Of a stretch of DNA of 64,000 nucleotides, positions 8,920 to 18,068 are shown one piece after another. A program made the translations under genes and the position numbers. How positions within the stretch are numbered: the stretch's first letter is position 1; each line of letters starts with the position of its first letter. The notes beneath the pieces are model-generated. The model had not been told where the DNA came from, did no database searches, and saw only the letters and a list, made by a program, of their open reading frames with translations. This stretch comes from Chloroherpetonaceae bacterium (GTDB taxonomy: Bacteria; Bacteroidota; Chlorobiia; Chlorobiales; Thermochlorobacteraceae): assembly GCA_033763895.1 (NCBI GenBank), contig JANRJQ010000014.1, positions 194,926 through 258,925 of the forward strand, read 5' to 3'.

Positions 8920-9615
8920 TTACGATAATCTATCGATTTCTCTTGCTATCTGATCAATTACTTCATTATTTGCTATTTTATCATCGACACTGAAAACTAT
9001 AAATACTTTACCCCCATATTTTTTGGTAAAGTCTTCAAAACTTGCCTTCATTCTTTCAGTTGCTGAATAGTTTCCGAAATTTGCTTTAACAGTTACAGGT
9101 TTGATTTGAATGCCAATCGCTTTTCTACCAACCCAAGCGAGATAATCAATGTCGCCTGCGTGGTCAAGTTCAGGGTCGCTTTGTTCAAACTTGATATTTG
9201 GAAATTCCTTTGCAAGATTATCTTCAATTACAGATTTTTCCCTGATAAACCCATCAAAAGTCCTATTGATGGTAAGATTATGAATATAGTCTATACAGTC
9301 TTGCAGAGTAAGTTGATTAAATGCTTCCGTCCATTCAGGTATAACAATCTCCTTGATTTTTACATAAAGCCGCTCGCCAAGTTCTTCTAAACTTTCTTTT
9401 GTGATTTTTGCGGGTTCTTTTCCGTCAGTCTTTGCATTTTCAAAATACCATTTTTCCCATTCTTCGATTGTTTTTGGTTGGCACTCACGAATTAAAGCCA
9501 TTACCGCACCCACTTTGTTTGGTCTTGAAAGCTGATATGTTTGTGTTGCGTAATTAAGAACCTTCTCCTTTTTGCCAAATTCTTTGGAGTGACGTTTTAA
9601 GGATTGTTTAGCCAT
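8920..9615 (-). CDS. Type II restriction endonuclease, MjaI-like
   Basis: A protein of 231 residues, encoded directly after and overlapping (8 bases) a DNA methyltransferase gene. The C-terminal part contains GDIDY (D155, D157) followed by IGIQIKP (Q170, K172), a plausible PD-(D/E)XK nuclease core with Q in the usual E position. The overall sequence looks like the MjaI restriction endonuclease family, whose archetype cuts CTAG; this recall needs a search. The expected role is cleavage of unmethylated foreign DNA. Codon and base use is AT-richer than in flanking trpB and rarA, in line with recent acquisition. Confidence 0.75.
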   Translation of the reverse strand: MAKQSLKRHSKEFGKKEKVLNYATQTYQLSRPNKVGAVMALIRECQPKTIEEWEKWYFENAKTDGKEPAKITKESLEELGERLYVKIKEIVIPEWTEAFNQLTLQDCIDYIHNLTINRTFDGFIREKSVIEDNLAKEFPNIKFEQSDPELDHAGDIDYLAWVGRKAIGIQIKPVTVKANFGNYSATERMKASFEDFTKKYGGKVFIVFSVDDKIANNEVIDQIAREIDRLS

Positions 9616-10903
9616 TTTGTTGTTGCAAGAGGTTCAAAAATTTGTCTTTGTATTTGAAATCAATATCGCTGTCCACTTGCACCAAACCGTTTTTGATTAA
9701 ATGAGCATTGATGAATGTTTTATTTTCAAGATAGAGATAGCAAAGCAAATTATTTTCCTTATCGTGTTTAACTGCATCATATTTAAGAAATACTCGCTTC
9801 CCTTTTGTTTTTTCAATTAGGAATGAAGTTGCTTTGCCATTAATTTCAGGGTCTTCTTTAACTCCAATTAACTTTATTATTAAGTCATTATTTAAGCGAA
9901 TCTTTTCAGGACTAATTATTTCTTTTACTGTAAATAATTCTTCTCGTTTATTCGGGCTTTCTTGATCAAATTTTGAACCGAATTGAAGTTTTTTTACATC
10001 AATTTTTTTATCGAGTGTATGAGGGTCTCTAAAAATATACGGGAGTTTTTGAATCTCATCTTTTAGGTCAATACATGTAGCTTTTTGTAAAAGAAATTCA
10101 TAAGTAGTTCCATTAATATTTTCTTGATTAATTTCTAATTTTTCTTTGATAAAGGGAATAAATTGTGGGTTTATTTCATAACCTATTGAATTTCTGTCTG
10201 AGTTTTTTGCCGCTAAGGCTGTTGTTCCGCTTCCAGCGAATGGGTCAAGAACAGTTTCTCCTACAAACGAAAACATTTTGATAAGTCGTCTCGGCAATTC
10301 TTCGGGGAACATTGCTATATGCCCGTTTTGTCTGGCACCTGCAAAATTCCAATGACCTGCAAAAAATGTGTTCCATTCATCGGCACTCATTTTTGAAGCC
10401 TCTTTTTGTTCTTTTGTCGGTTTAGGGCTTTCTCCCAATTTCTTAAATACAAGAATAAATTCGTAGTCCAATTTCAAAATACCATTTCTTGGGTAGGGAT
10501 AGGAACCCATTTGAACACCTCCACCTGTTGTATTGGATGTCGTTACTTTCTGCCAAATGATTGCTCCCATATAATCAAATCCAATATTCTCGCAGAACTT
10601 AATGATTTCTTCACGGATTGGAATGACTTTGTACCGTCCATAATAAACGGCGCGGGCAAATTGGTCACCAATATTGACGCATAACCTGCACCCATTGTAA
10701 AGTGTACGATAACATTCTTTCCAAACTAAATTTAGGTTGTTTATATAGTTTTCATAACTATCATGAAATCCAATTTGAGTTTCCGTTCCGTAGTCCTTTA
10801 ACTGCCAATAGGGTGGCGATGTAATAACCAAATGAACTGAATTATTTGTTAATTCAGACATTTGTCGGCTATCTCCATTTATTATTTGATGATGTGTTTT
10901 CAA
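9608..10903 (-). CDS. Type II DNA methyltransferase with SNase-like C-terminal domain
   Basis: Amino-methyltransferase of 431 residues. Catalytic motif IV SPPY (29-32) comes before the SAM-binding motif I DPFAGSGTT (220-228), the beta-class order. SPPY is usual for N4-cytosine enzymes, though adenine specificity is not excluded. Residues about 326-431 resemble a staphylococcal-nuclease-like fold (KLIGVKEDPE, GKRVFLKYD, NAHLIKNGLVQV) but lack the arginines expected in an active enzyme, so a DNA-binding or structural role is more likely. It overlaps the endonuclease gene by 8 bases and should protect host sites from it. Confidence 0.87.
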   Translation of the reverse strand: MKTHHQIINGDSRQMSELTNNSVHLVITSPPYWQLKDYGTETQIGFHDSYENYINNLNLVWKECYRTLYNGCRLCVNIGDQFARAVYYGRYKVIPIREEIIKFCENIGFDYMGAIIWQKVTTSNTTGGGVQMGSYPYPRNGILKLDYEFILVFKKLGESPKPTKEQKEASKMSADEWNTFFAGHWNFAGARQNGHIAMFPEELPRRLIKMFSFVGETVLDPFAGSGTTALAAKNSDRNSIGYEINPQFIPFIKEKLEINQENINGTTYEFLLQKATCIDLKDEIQKLPYIFRDPHTLDKKIDVKKLQFGSKFDQESPNKREELFTVKEIISPEKIRLNNDLIIKLIGVKEDPEINGKATSFLIEKTKGKRVFLKYDAVKHDKENNLLCYLYLENKTFINAHLIKNGLVQVDSDIDFKYKDKFLNLLQQQNG

Positions 10904-10946
10904 GTGAATAATAAAATTTTATATAATTAATTTCTTTAATCGAATC

Positions 10947-11009
10947 TCAATCAAACTTATCGGTTTCACTAAATGAATTCAACGCGTGGGTATCAAGTAA
11001 TAGGCTCAT
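10947..11009 (-). pseudogene. 5' remnant of a PIN-domain toxin gene (vapC-like)
   Basis: The ATG overlaps the antitoxin stop codon in an ATGA arrangement, as in intact vapBC operons. The reading frame gives MSLLLDTHAL, the first beta strand of a PIN domain with the catalytic Asp, then diverges and hits TGA after 20 residues. The C-terminal end of the same kind of toxin is found about 2 kb away at 8779-8913. The restriction-modification pair therefore sits inside the former toxin gene. Roughly the middle half of the toxin is absent. Confidence 0.8.
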
Positions 11010-11344
11010 TTCATATAATCCTTAAAACTGTCTAAGGGTTCATCGAAATCTTTCGGAAGCGGTAAAACGAAAATTCCGACAGGGGCATCAAAATCATCTG
11101 CCATTTTCCCGAAGGCCCCTTTTAGCGGCTCGAGACTGCGTTTGCTTTCGGGTTCTTGATTTCCCTCGTTCTTCAGCGGTTCATGCGGCTCCTTTGCAGG
11201 CGCATTGCTTTTGTGAATCAAAAATTCTACAAAATGCAGCACTTCCTCTGCTTGTGCCTGAGTCAGTTTCTTAAGAGCTGCTTCAAACTCTTGAGAGAGC
11301 TGTTTCTCAGTCGGTTCTACAATTGAGGTTGTGTTTGGTGTCAT
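11006..11344 (-). CDS. VapB-like antitoxin (DUF2281-type), toxin disrupted
   Basis: A small protein of 112 residues. The core LTQAQAEEVLHFVEFLIHKS and the C-terminal tail DFDEPLDSFKDYM are characteristic of DUF2281 proteins, which act as antitoxins to PIN-domain toxins. A near-duplicate of the tail (DDFDAPVGIF) lies just upstream, perhaps an internal duplication. The adjacent toxin gene begins in a 4-base overlap but is truncated, so this is now an orphan antitoxin. It may still repress its own promoter or neutralise related toxins (inference). Confidence 0.75.
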   Translation of the reverse strand: MTPNTTSIVEPTEKQLSQEFEAALKKLTQAQAEEVLHFVEFLIHKSNAPAKEPHEPLKNEGNQEPESKRSLEPLKGAFGKMADDFDAPVGIFVLPLPKDFDEPLDSFKDYMK

Positions 11345-11473
11345 CGTTCAATAGAATAAGAACTATTTTCTCATCAAGGCCTATTGTGTATAATATACAA
11401 ACCAAGTTTAAGAGTTTTTTCTGCTTTTCAATTGGCTTCATCGCAAGATTGAATTAGCCATATACTTATTCAC

Positions 11474-12844
11474 ATGAACGATCTTTTTGAATCGGAAGAA
11501 TCACTTCCCGATGAACGCCACACACCTATTGGAACATCGGAGTCGGCACCGCTTGCCGAGCGGATGCGGCCTAAAGTGCTTTACGATGTGATCGGTCAAG
11601 CCCATCTCTTGGGTGAAGGTGCGCCGCTTCGCCGCTTTTTCGACTCCGGTCGGTTTCTTTCAATGATTTTCTGGGGGCCGCCCGGCACCGGAAAAACCAC
11701 ACTTGCCCGGCTCATTGCTAAAAAAGCCACAGCACATTTTATCTCTCTTTCTGCCATCGACTCCGGCGTGAAGGAAGTTCGCGCGTCACTCGAAGACGCC
11801 AAACGCATGCAATCGCGCGGGAAGAAAACGATTCTCTTTATCGACGAAATTCATCGCTTCAATAAATCGCAGCAAGATTCACTTTTGGGTGCGGTGGAAT
11901 CGGGCTTGCTGACACTCATTGGAGCCACCACTGAAAACCCGAGTTTTGAAGTCAATGCTGCGCTCCTTTCGCGCTGCAAGGTGTATCATTTGCACCCGCT
12001 TTCTGAAACCGAGATTCTTCATATCGTCAACCGAGCGTTAACCACCGACCCTTGGCTCTCATCACTTCAGCCGCAATTGGAATCGCCGCACGCGCTTTTT
12101 GCTTTTTCGGGCGGTGATGCCCGCGGCGCACTCGGGGCAATCGAAGCAGCGGCTTTGCTGGCTGCTTCGGAGCGCGAGACAAGTATTGAAAAGGATCCAT
12201 CTCCGCTTGTCATTTCAATCCGTCATCTTGAATTGGCACTACAACAAAAAACGCCGCAATACGACAAAAAGGGTGAATCGCATTACGACACCATCTCGGC
12301 GTTTATCAAATCGCTCCGTGGCTCCGACCCCGATGCTGCGCTTTTTTGGCTTGCGAAAATGATTGATGCCGGTGAAGAAGCGCGCTTTATCGCTAGGCGG
12401 ATGGTTATTTTCGCCAGCGAAGATATTGGCAATGCCGAGCCGCAAGCTTTGCAGGTTGCCGTTTCGGTTTTTCAAGCGGTTGAACTAATTGGAATGCCGG
12501 AGGCAAGAATCAATTTGGCTCAAGGCGTGACATTTTTAGCGTCATGCCCGAAGTCGAACGCCTCCTATAACGGCATCGAAGCAGCACTTTCGCGAGTGAA
12601 GGGAGGCGCAGACCTCACGGTCCCATTGCATCTTCGAAATGGGCCTACTTCGCTGATGAAAGCCGAAGGCTATGGCAGAGAGTACAAGTACCCCCATCTT
12701 TATGATGGGCATTTTATTCGCGAACACTACTTTCCACCAAACGCAACCCCTGAAGCCTTTTACAAACCCACGGAAGAAGGAAAAGAAAAAGCACTGAAAG
12801 AGCGGTTAGAAAAGCTTTGGAATGAACGGTATAATCAAGAGTGA
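11474..12844 (+). CDS. rarA: Replication-associated recombination protein A (AAA+ ATPase)
   Basis: RarA/MgsA-family ATPase acting at stalled replication forks, 456 residues. The start of the homology region (PLAERMRP), Walker [10 protein letters not shown], Walker [11 protein letters not shown], sensor 1 GATTENPSF and arginine finger LLSRC are all clear. The C-terminal region includes the family's [14 protein letters not shown] and EDIGNA segments. Start ATG at 11474 gives a short acidic N-terminal tail. A TATAAT-like hexamer (about 11390) lies upstream. The stop overlaps a possible GTG start of the next gene. Confidence 0.96.
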   Translation: MNDLFESEESLPDERHTPIGTSESAPLAERMRPKVLYDVIGQAHLLGEGAPLRRFFDSGRFLSMIFWGPPGTGKTTLARLIAKKATAHFISLSAIDSGVKEVRASLEDAKRMQSRGKKTILFIDEIHRFNKSQQDSLLGAVESGLLTLIGATTENPSFEVNAALLSRCKVYHLHPLSETEILHIVNRALTTDPWLSSLQPQLESPHALFAFSGGDARGALGAIEAAALLAASERETSIEKDPSPLVISIRHLELALQQKTPQYDKKGESHYDTISAFIKSLRGSDPDAALFWLAKMIDAGEEARFIARRMVIFASEDIGNAEPQALQVAVSVFQAVELIGMPEARINLAQGVTFLASCPKSNASYNGIEAALSRVKGGADLTVPLHLRNGPTSLMKAEGYGREYKYPHLYDGHFIREHYFPPNATPEAFYKPTEEGKEKALKERLEKLWNERYNQE

Positions 12845-13254
12845 AAAAAGAAGTTCAAATGAATGCGTTAATTGATAACCTCATCAAATTCTTGAACCCA
12901 AGGTTCTTTGTCTTTTCATCCCTTTTTCTTTATGGCTTTTGTTCGATGTTAATTCCCGAGCAATCATTTGCATCAACACAACTTTATTTGCTATTGATTT
13001 TGTGCGTGAAATTATCCATCCTTCTTTCTTTTCAAATGAATCAATACTATGGTTATGGTTCACTATTTCAGAAGCTTGGCGTGCTTCAATTCGCTTCGTT
13101 TGAAATTCTTTACCTATTTCAACTGATTGCGAGATCTGGATTAATGGGTGTTGTAAAGAAACTCTTTATTGGAGTACTTTTTTTGATCCTTGGGATGTGT
13201 ATCGGTGTGATAAGCGAACCACTTTTGGACATACACTCATCTTCGATAAAATAA
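12841..13254 (+). CDS. Small integral membrane protein, unknown function
   Basis: Hypothetical protein of up to 137 residues. The GTG start at 12841 overlaps the rarA stop codon (GTGA); an ATG at 12859 is an alternative that removes six residues. Hydrophobic stretches at about 20-36, 46-62, 73-93 and 105-125 suggest four membrane helices. I see no recognised motif. Translational coupling to rarA suggests co-expression only. Its AT-rich base use differs from rarA. Confidence 0.55.
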   Translation: MKKEVQMNALIDNLIKFLNPRFFVFSSLFLYGFCSMLIPEQSFASTQLYLLLILCVKLSILLSFQMNQYYGYGSLFQKLGVLQFASFEILYLFQLIARSGLMGVVKKLFIGVLFLILGMCIGVISEPLLDIHSSSIK

Positions 13255-13365
13255 GTTAACTCTCAACTCCTTTTAGATTTCTTACAACAACTTTTTCTTG
13301 AGAGAGATGACTGCACTTTATTGGGTTTGATTTAACTTCGCGGCCGTATAACAGTTAAACACCAG

Positions 13366-15267
13366 ATGAAATCGTCTCAAAAAAAATCGAAGAAGCAGAC
13401 TGGCGCCGCTCTGCAAGCACAGGCTTCAAAAGCTGAACAGCCAAAAAAACCTGCACCGTGGTGGTTTTATCTTGTCGCGATTTCGCTGCCACTGTTCTTC
13501 TTATTGCTCCTTGAAGTCGGGCTTCGGGCGGCTGATTATGGTAGAGACTATACCGTATTTGTTCCTTCCTCACGCGATTCCAATAAGCTCACCTTGAACC
13601 CATACATTGGCTACAAGTATTTCCGTACTACAGAACCACCTGCCGTGATTCCCGTTGAATTTGACCGGGTGAAAGCACCCAATTCATTGCGCGTGTTTGT
13701 CTTTGGCGAAAGCAGTGTCGCCGGTTATCCGTATCCCTATTCTGTTTCGTTTCCGGCTTATGTGCAAAGGGCGCTTGAAATGCAATATCCCTCGAGAAAG
13801 GTAGAAGTCATCAATCTCGGTATGGCAGCTATATGTACCGAAACGATTAAAGATTTTTTTGCTGCCGCACTTGAGCAAAAGCCCGATGTGCTTGTCTTTT
13901 ACAACGGGCACAATGAATATTATGGCGTAATGGGCGCGGCCTCCTCGATTCGCTTTTCCGGCGTTGGCTCAATTCAATCTCTCCTGCTTTCAATGCAAGA
14001 CAGTCGTTTGGTACAACTTGTTCAAAACGGACTTGCCACTTTTACAAAGCCAAGTAAAAACGAGAATGCCACTTTAATGGCGAAAGTGATTGGCGAAAGC
14101 GCGATTCCGCTTGGCTCCAAGACTTATGATAACGGGCTTCGTCAGTTCCGTGAAAATATGAGCGATATGTTATCGGTAGCACAGAAAAAGAACATACCTG
14201 TTGTTATTGGAACGCTGGCAAGCAATCAAAATGGCCAAAAGCCTTTTGTTTCCTTGGCGCGTTCAGATGGGAAAACTGCCCAAGCTATTTTTGAAGAAGC
14301 CGCTGAGCAACTTGCTGCCGGAGATTCCGTGCTCGCCAAACGATTATTTTTAGAAGCGAAAGATCTTGACGGATTGCGGTTTCGCGCTCCTGAAGCAATG
14401 AACCGTATTATCGATTCCTTGGCTCAGCAATATGGATGCACGATTGCCCGGGTTTCGGAAGAGTTCGCCGCGGCTTCACCGCAAGGAATTGTTGGAAACA
14501 ACCTGATGTGCGATCATCTTCACCCAACCGTGAAAGGCTATCAAGTAATGGGACGCGTGTTTGCCTCAACGCTCATAAAGGTGTTGCCCCCAAGTGCGTC
14601 TTCTGTGCCTATGCATTTCATTGACCAACTCATTCTCTCGCAACTTCCTTTCTCAAAACTTGATTCTACGATTGCCGATATGCGGCTTCGAATTTTGATG
14701 GGCACTTATCCCTTTGTTCCTGCCGGAGAGCCGAATCGATTAATCAGTTCTTATCCATTTCGAAACCACATTGATACACTCTCAGCAAAGGCGATTGATG
14801 AGCAAATCGCGATATACGATGCGCACTTGGAGGCCGCTGAATTTTATCTCTATGAAAAGAATGAACCCGCAGCGTTTTTAGAATTCAAGTCGCTCATTGC
14901 CAAATACCCGAACTATGAACGCTTCTACCGTGATGCCGGGCAGGCGTATTTGAAATTTGGTTACCACGCAAAAGCGCGAAATTGCTTTCTTGATGCTTAC
15001 TCGCTCAAAAAGACGGCGTTTGCGGCGGGGGCGATTGGGCAGATTGATGTGTTTAATCAAGACTTTGCAAAAGCGATTCCGTTTTTAGAGGAAAGTATCG
15101 CATTAGGAAATACGGAGGACGCTTCATTATACTACAATCTTTCGGGCGCATATTTCTACACAGGGCAACGGGAGAAAGCCATTGCGGCGATTCAACGCGC
15201 GTTGCAACTTCGCCCGAATTACCCGGCTGCGCGCGCATTTTTAAGTGAGATTCAATCTGGCCAATAA
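13366..15267 (+). CDS. Membrane-anchored SGNH-hydrolase-like protein with C-terminal TPRs
   Basis: A protein of 633 residues. A basic N-terminus is followed by one membrane helix (about 32-52). An SGNH/GDSL-like domain carries GES around Ser116, the Gly block NLGMA, FYNGHNEYYG (Asn183 region) and the C-terminal DHLHP (about 383-387) that supplies the Asp-His pair. From about 485 to the end there are tetratricopeptide-like repeats, the last being SLYYNLSGAYFYTGQREKAIAAIQRALQ in type. It may deacylate or modify a cell-envelope polymer, with the TPRs binding a partner; substrate unknown. The downstream lipoprotein gene follows after 32 bases, so the two may form an operon. Confidence 0.8.
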   Translation: MKSSQKKSKKQTGAALQAQASKAEQPKKPAPWWFYLVAISLPLFFLLLLEVGLRAADYGRDYTVFVPSSRDSNKLTLNPYIGYKYFRTTEPPAVIPVEFDRVKAPNSLRVFVFGESSVAGYPYPYSVSFPAYVQRALEMQYPSRKVEVINLGMAAICTETIKDFFAAALEQKPDVLVFYNGHNEYYGVMGAASSIRFSGVGSIQSLLLSMQDSRLVQLVQNGLATFTKPSKNENATLMAKVIGESAIPLGSKTYDNGLRQFRENMSDMLSVAQKKNIPVVIGTLASNQNGQKPFVSLARSDGKTAQAIFEEAAEQLAAGDSVLAKRLFLEAKDLDGLRFRAPEAMNRIIDSLAQQYGCTIARVSEEFAAASPQGIVGNNLMCDHLHPTVKGYQVMGRVFASTLIKVLPPSASSVPMHFIDQLILSQLPFSKLDSTIADMRLRILMGTYPFVPAGEPNRLISSYPFRNHIDTLSAKAIDEQIAIYDAHLEAAEFYLYEKNEPAAFLEFKSLIAKYPNYERFYRDAGQAYLKFGYHAKARNCFLDAYSLKKTAFAAGAIGQIDVFNQDFAKAIPFLEESIALGNTEDASLYYNLSGAYFYTGQREKAIAAIQRALQLRPNYPAARAFLSEIQSGQ

Positions 15268-15299
15268 TCACAATTTTTTCACAATTCCACTTCAAACAT

Positions 15300-16289
15300 A
15301 TGTTTAAGAACCTTCGCCCAAGTCAACTTGTAATAGTTCTATTCAATGTGCTACTTCTTATTTGTTTTGCAAGTTGCAGCAGTTCTAAACCGCTTGAATC
15401 CCCAAAAGAATCGTTGCCCGTTGCTTCAACGACTGTTACGCCGATTCTACCAATTGCTCCGGTTTGGCAATCGGAAACCGATCAACAGTTCAATGTTATT
15501 CAAATGACTTTGGCGAAATCGGCACCCGATAGCATTCGGCAAAAAGCTGTTCGTGCCGATACTGCCGATATATTCATTGGCGATTTTGTTTCGCTCACCT
15601 ATCTAACCCAATCCGTTTTAAGAAACGCCGTGCCAACGCTCGATAGCGTTTCTACTTTTTTATTAAAAACGCTGCCCATAGAGCCCGATTCACTTGCAAA
15701 GAGCCGTGCTGCGCGAATGCTTGAAGGCGCGGGAATGGCAACTTCATACCGGCTTGATTCACTAACGCGTGCTTCTTACAGTCTTTTTGATTCGCTCGCA
15801 ATGGCGTTACAGAACCGATATCGCGCAAGCGAGAATTGGACTGCCGCCGATGCCGCCTTTGCTGCCTCTCATCTTGTGAAGTGCCGCGAACTGATACGGC
15901 TTCAAGCCCTTCTTGCGGAGCGGAGCTACTATGAATACAGCAAAGTGTTTGAACGGAATCGGGAGCTACAAGTGGCTGCACCGCCCGCAGAGTTTCAACG
16001 CGCTGCCCGCGACTTGCTTTTGCTTACCACGCAGCGGCAGAAGATGAAAGCGCTTACACTCACCGCTGTTGCGGCTGATTTGGAATCGAAAAATGCGTTG
16101 ATAATGGACACTCAACTCGATCAAGGGAAAGTTCGGGAGAAAGGGCGAAAGAAATCGGCCAAACCCGTAAATCCGTATTGGCTTCGTGAAGGCGCTGCTG
16201 AATTTGGCAAACTTTCGGAACAGCTTCGCCAAACGGTGGAACGCTTGGAGCCGCTTTCGCTTCGTCTTCAATTGCTTGTGCAGCCATAA
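15300..16289 (+). CDS. Putative lipoprotein, unknown function
   Basis: Hypothetical protein of 329 residues. A lipoprotein signal peptide ends in ICFASC, so the mature protein should be lipid-anchored. A proline-rich linker follows and then a mostly alpha-helical region rich in Ala, Leu and Arg (about 70-325). No catalytic motif is apparent. It follows the SGNH-TPR gene closely on the same strand and may work with it in the envelope (inference from position only). Confidence 0.65.
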   Translation: MFKNLRPSQLVIVLFNVLLLICFASCSSSKPLESPKESLPVASTTVTPILPIAPVWQSETDQQFNVIQMTLAKSAPDSIRQKAVRADTADIFIGDFVSLTYLTQSVLRNAVPTLDSVSTFLLKTLPIEPDSLAKSRAARMLEGAGMATSYRLDSLTRASYSLFDSLAMALQNRYRASENWTAADAAFAASHLVKCRELIRLQALLAERSYYEYSKVFERNRELQVAAPPAEFQRAARDLLLLTTQRQKMKALTLTAVAADLESKNALIMDTQLDQGKVREKGRKKSAKPVNPYWLREGAAEFGKLSEQLRQTVERLEPLSLRLQLLVQP

Positions 16290-16318
16290 TGTTACTTTTC
16301 AATCCAAGGTGAATCTCA

Positions 16319-16789
16319 ATGGCCTTTACTTCAAAACCAATTGCTTTAGGCAGTGATGAATCGAATTCGCTCACCGCAGCGATTACCGATGCCCTTTCCA
16401 AAGAGCATCGCTTGCGGTGCTTTGGCGCGCTCGTTACCGGAAGCACCGCGAGTGAAAAGCTGTGGGTTCCCGCTGCGGCCTCTGTGGCAAAGGCAATTCA
16501 ATCGGGCGAATGTGAATACGGGGTTTTATTTTGCTATACCGGAACCGGTGTTGCAATGGCAGCCAATAAATTCAAAGGGATTCGTGCAGCACTTTGTGCC
16601 GATAAGGAAACAGCGATTGGCGCACGCCGTTGGAACAATGCCAATGTGCTTGTGATGAGCCTCAGGCTTACAACGCCTACACTCGGACTCGAAATTCTGG
16701 ATGGCTTTTTTTCCGCTCATCCTGATTCGGACGAAGAAACCCGATATTGCTTAACTGAACTTGAAAAGTTAGATTCTAAGCTTAAGTGA
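16319..16789 (+). CDS. RpiB/LacAB-family isomerase, divergent
   Basis: A protein of 156 residues matching the RpiB/LacA/LacB fold: LGSDES at the N-terminus, GVLFCYTGTG carrying the family's catalytic cysteine, then AANKFKGIRAALC and NNANVLVM. Classical ribose-5-phosphate isomerase B has SDHAG and a catalytic His before N-D-ANV; here these read SDESN and RRWNNANV. The cysteine is kept but the ring-opening histidine is not. It may isomerise another sugar phosphate, or have lost activity. It lies 42 bases upstream of purE on the same strand. Confidence 0.8.
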   Translation: MAFTSKPIALGSDESNSLTAAITDALSKEHRLRCFGALVTGSTASEKLWVPAAASVAKAIQSGECEYGVLFCYTGTGVAMAANKFKGIRAALCADKETAIGARRWNNANVLVMSLRLTTPTLGLEILDGFFSAHPDSDEETRYCLTELEKLDSKLK

Positions 16790-16831
16790 TTATCCAATTG
16801 AATTTTTTTGATTTGTTCGATAGACTAACCA

Positions 16832-17338
16832 ATGCCTGATACCGTTTTATCGCCACTTGTGGGCGTGATTATGGGTTCCGATTCCGACCTCGAAACAATG
16901 CGTGGTGCAATTGATATTCTGAAAGAGTTTTCGGTGCCTTGCGAAGTTCGAGTAGTTTCAGCGCATCGTACGCCGGATGTAATGGCCATCTACGCCAAAT
17001 CGGCCAAAGACCGCGGCATCAAGGTCATTATCGCGGGTGCGGGCGGTGCCGCTCACTTACCCGGAATGACGGCTTCGTACACGACTTTACCTGTTATTGG
17101 CGTTCCGGTTCCAAGCAAAGCTTTGAGTGGACTTGATTCACTTTATTCCATTGTTCAAATGCCCGCCGGAATTCCGGTGGCTACGGTTGCTATTGGAAAT
17201 GCCAAAAACGCCGGTCTTTTAGCCATTCAAATTTTAGCACTTTCCGATACAACTCTTGCGTCTTCTCTTTTAGCTTATCGAAAGCGATTGGAAGAGGAAT
17301 CGATGCGTAAAAACAACACACTTCATGATCAATACTGA
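16832..17338 (+). CDS. purE: N5-carboxyaminoimidazole ribonucleotide mutase
   Basis: Purine biosynthesis enzyme converting N5-CAIR to CAIR, 168 residues, the usual length of class I PurE. Diagnostic segments are [30 protein letters not shown] and [13 protein letters not shown]. No purK is nearby. The last 14 bases overlap the start of the next small gene. Confidence 0.96.
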   Translation: MPDTVLSPLVGVIMGSDSDLETMRGAIDILKEFSVPCEVRVVSAHRTPDVMAIYAKSAKDRGIKVIIAGAGGAAHLPGMTASYTTLPVIGVPVPSKALSGLDSLYSIVQMPAGIPVATVAIGNAKNAGLLAIQILALSDTTLASSLLAYRKRLEEESMRKNNTLHDQY

Positions 17339-17648
17339 GCAAAACGGCGATTTCCCGAGTGATGCCTTTAAGCTTTCGGATGAAAAACAAGCAGCTTTTG
17401 AAAAGATTGTCAATGATAAATACGGAGGCAATCTTCATAAAGCCCTCGAAAAGGCCATTGACTACTTCATCGTTTATGAGAATTCAAACGGGATGAAAAG
17501 CGTTTCGGAAAAACTTCGGGAAATTCAAGAGAAGATTGAGCGGATGAGGGCGGCCAGTTCTCAAATCACATCAACGATTAAGAACATCAATCAAACCAAC
17601 GCGCAAATTCAACAAAACTTGAAAGACAATGCTTCGAAAAAGGAATAG
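17325..17648 (+). CDS. Small coiled-coil protein, unknown function
   Basis: Hypothetical protein of 107 residues starting inside the end of purE (14-base overlap), so translationally coupled. Residues about 17-50 look like a short folded domain ([17 protein letters not shown]). Residues about 57-105 are a strong amphipathic coiled coil rich in Glu, Lys, Gln and Asn. No family is recognised. Confidence 0.6.
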   Translation: MINTEQNGDFPSDAFKLSDEKQAAFEKIVNDKYGGNLHKALEKAIDYFIVYENSNGMKSVSEKLREIQEKIERMRAASSQITSTIKNINQTNAQIQQNLKDNASKKE

Positions 17649-17684
17649 TTGCTATTACTTTTTCTTCAATCACTCTTAGCTTTA

Positions 17685-18068
17685 ATGGAACTTAAAAAAT
17701 CGTTTACCGAAAAGGAAAAGCGTTCGTCTCAGATTGCCATTCTTACCGGGTTTCTTATCATAGCCTATTTCACAAGCTCGTGGAATGTTATTCTCATTGC
17801 AGGATTGCTTGGCATTGTTTTTCTTTTTTCAGAAACGATGTCGATGTGGGTGCTTAAAGGGTGGTTTTTACTGGCTTTTGTTTTGGGCTGGGTGAATAGC
17901 CGAATATTGCTGACGCTTGTTTTTTTTGGTGTGTTATTCCCGCTTGCATTCTTATCGCGACTTCGCCATAAAGACCCACTCAGACTGAAATTCCCGCACA
18001 ATAGCAAAACACTCTTTACCGAGCGCAATCATACCTTCACAACTTCTGATTTCGAAAAGCAGTGGTAA
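17685..18068 (+). CDS. SxtJ-family-like small membrane protein
   Basis: A protein of about 127 residues with hydrophobic helices, then a C-terminal segment GWVNSRILLTLVFF...RLRHKDPL...SDFEKQW. That tail resembles the SxtJ family of small membrane proteins found in bacterial polysaccharide or saxitoxin clusters; I give this from memory of the motif. ATG at 17685 is preferred to a TTG at 17649 because it removes an unusual hydrophobic leader. It overlaps the following ABC-2 permease gene by 7 bases. Confidence 0.6.
   Translation: MELKKSFTEKEKRSSQIAILTGFLIIAYFTSSWNVILIAGLLGIVFLFSETMSMWVLKGWFLLAFVLGWVNSRILLTLVFFGVLFPLAFLSRLRHKDPLRLKFPHNSKTLFTERNHTFTTSDFEKQW

Noticed and set aside
8895-10990. Transposon-type target-site duplication around the restriction-modification pair
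   Set aside because: I compared sequence near both toxin junctions by eye and found no convincing direct repeat or terminal inverted repeat.
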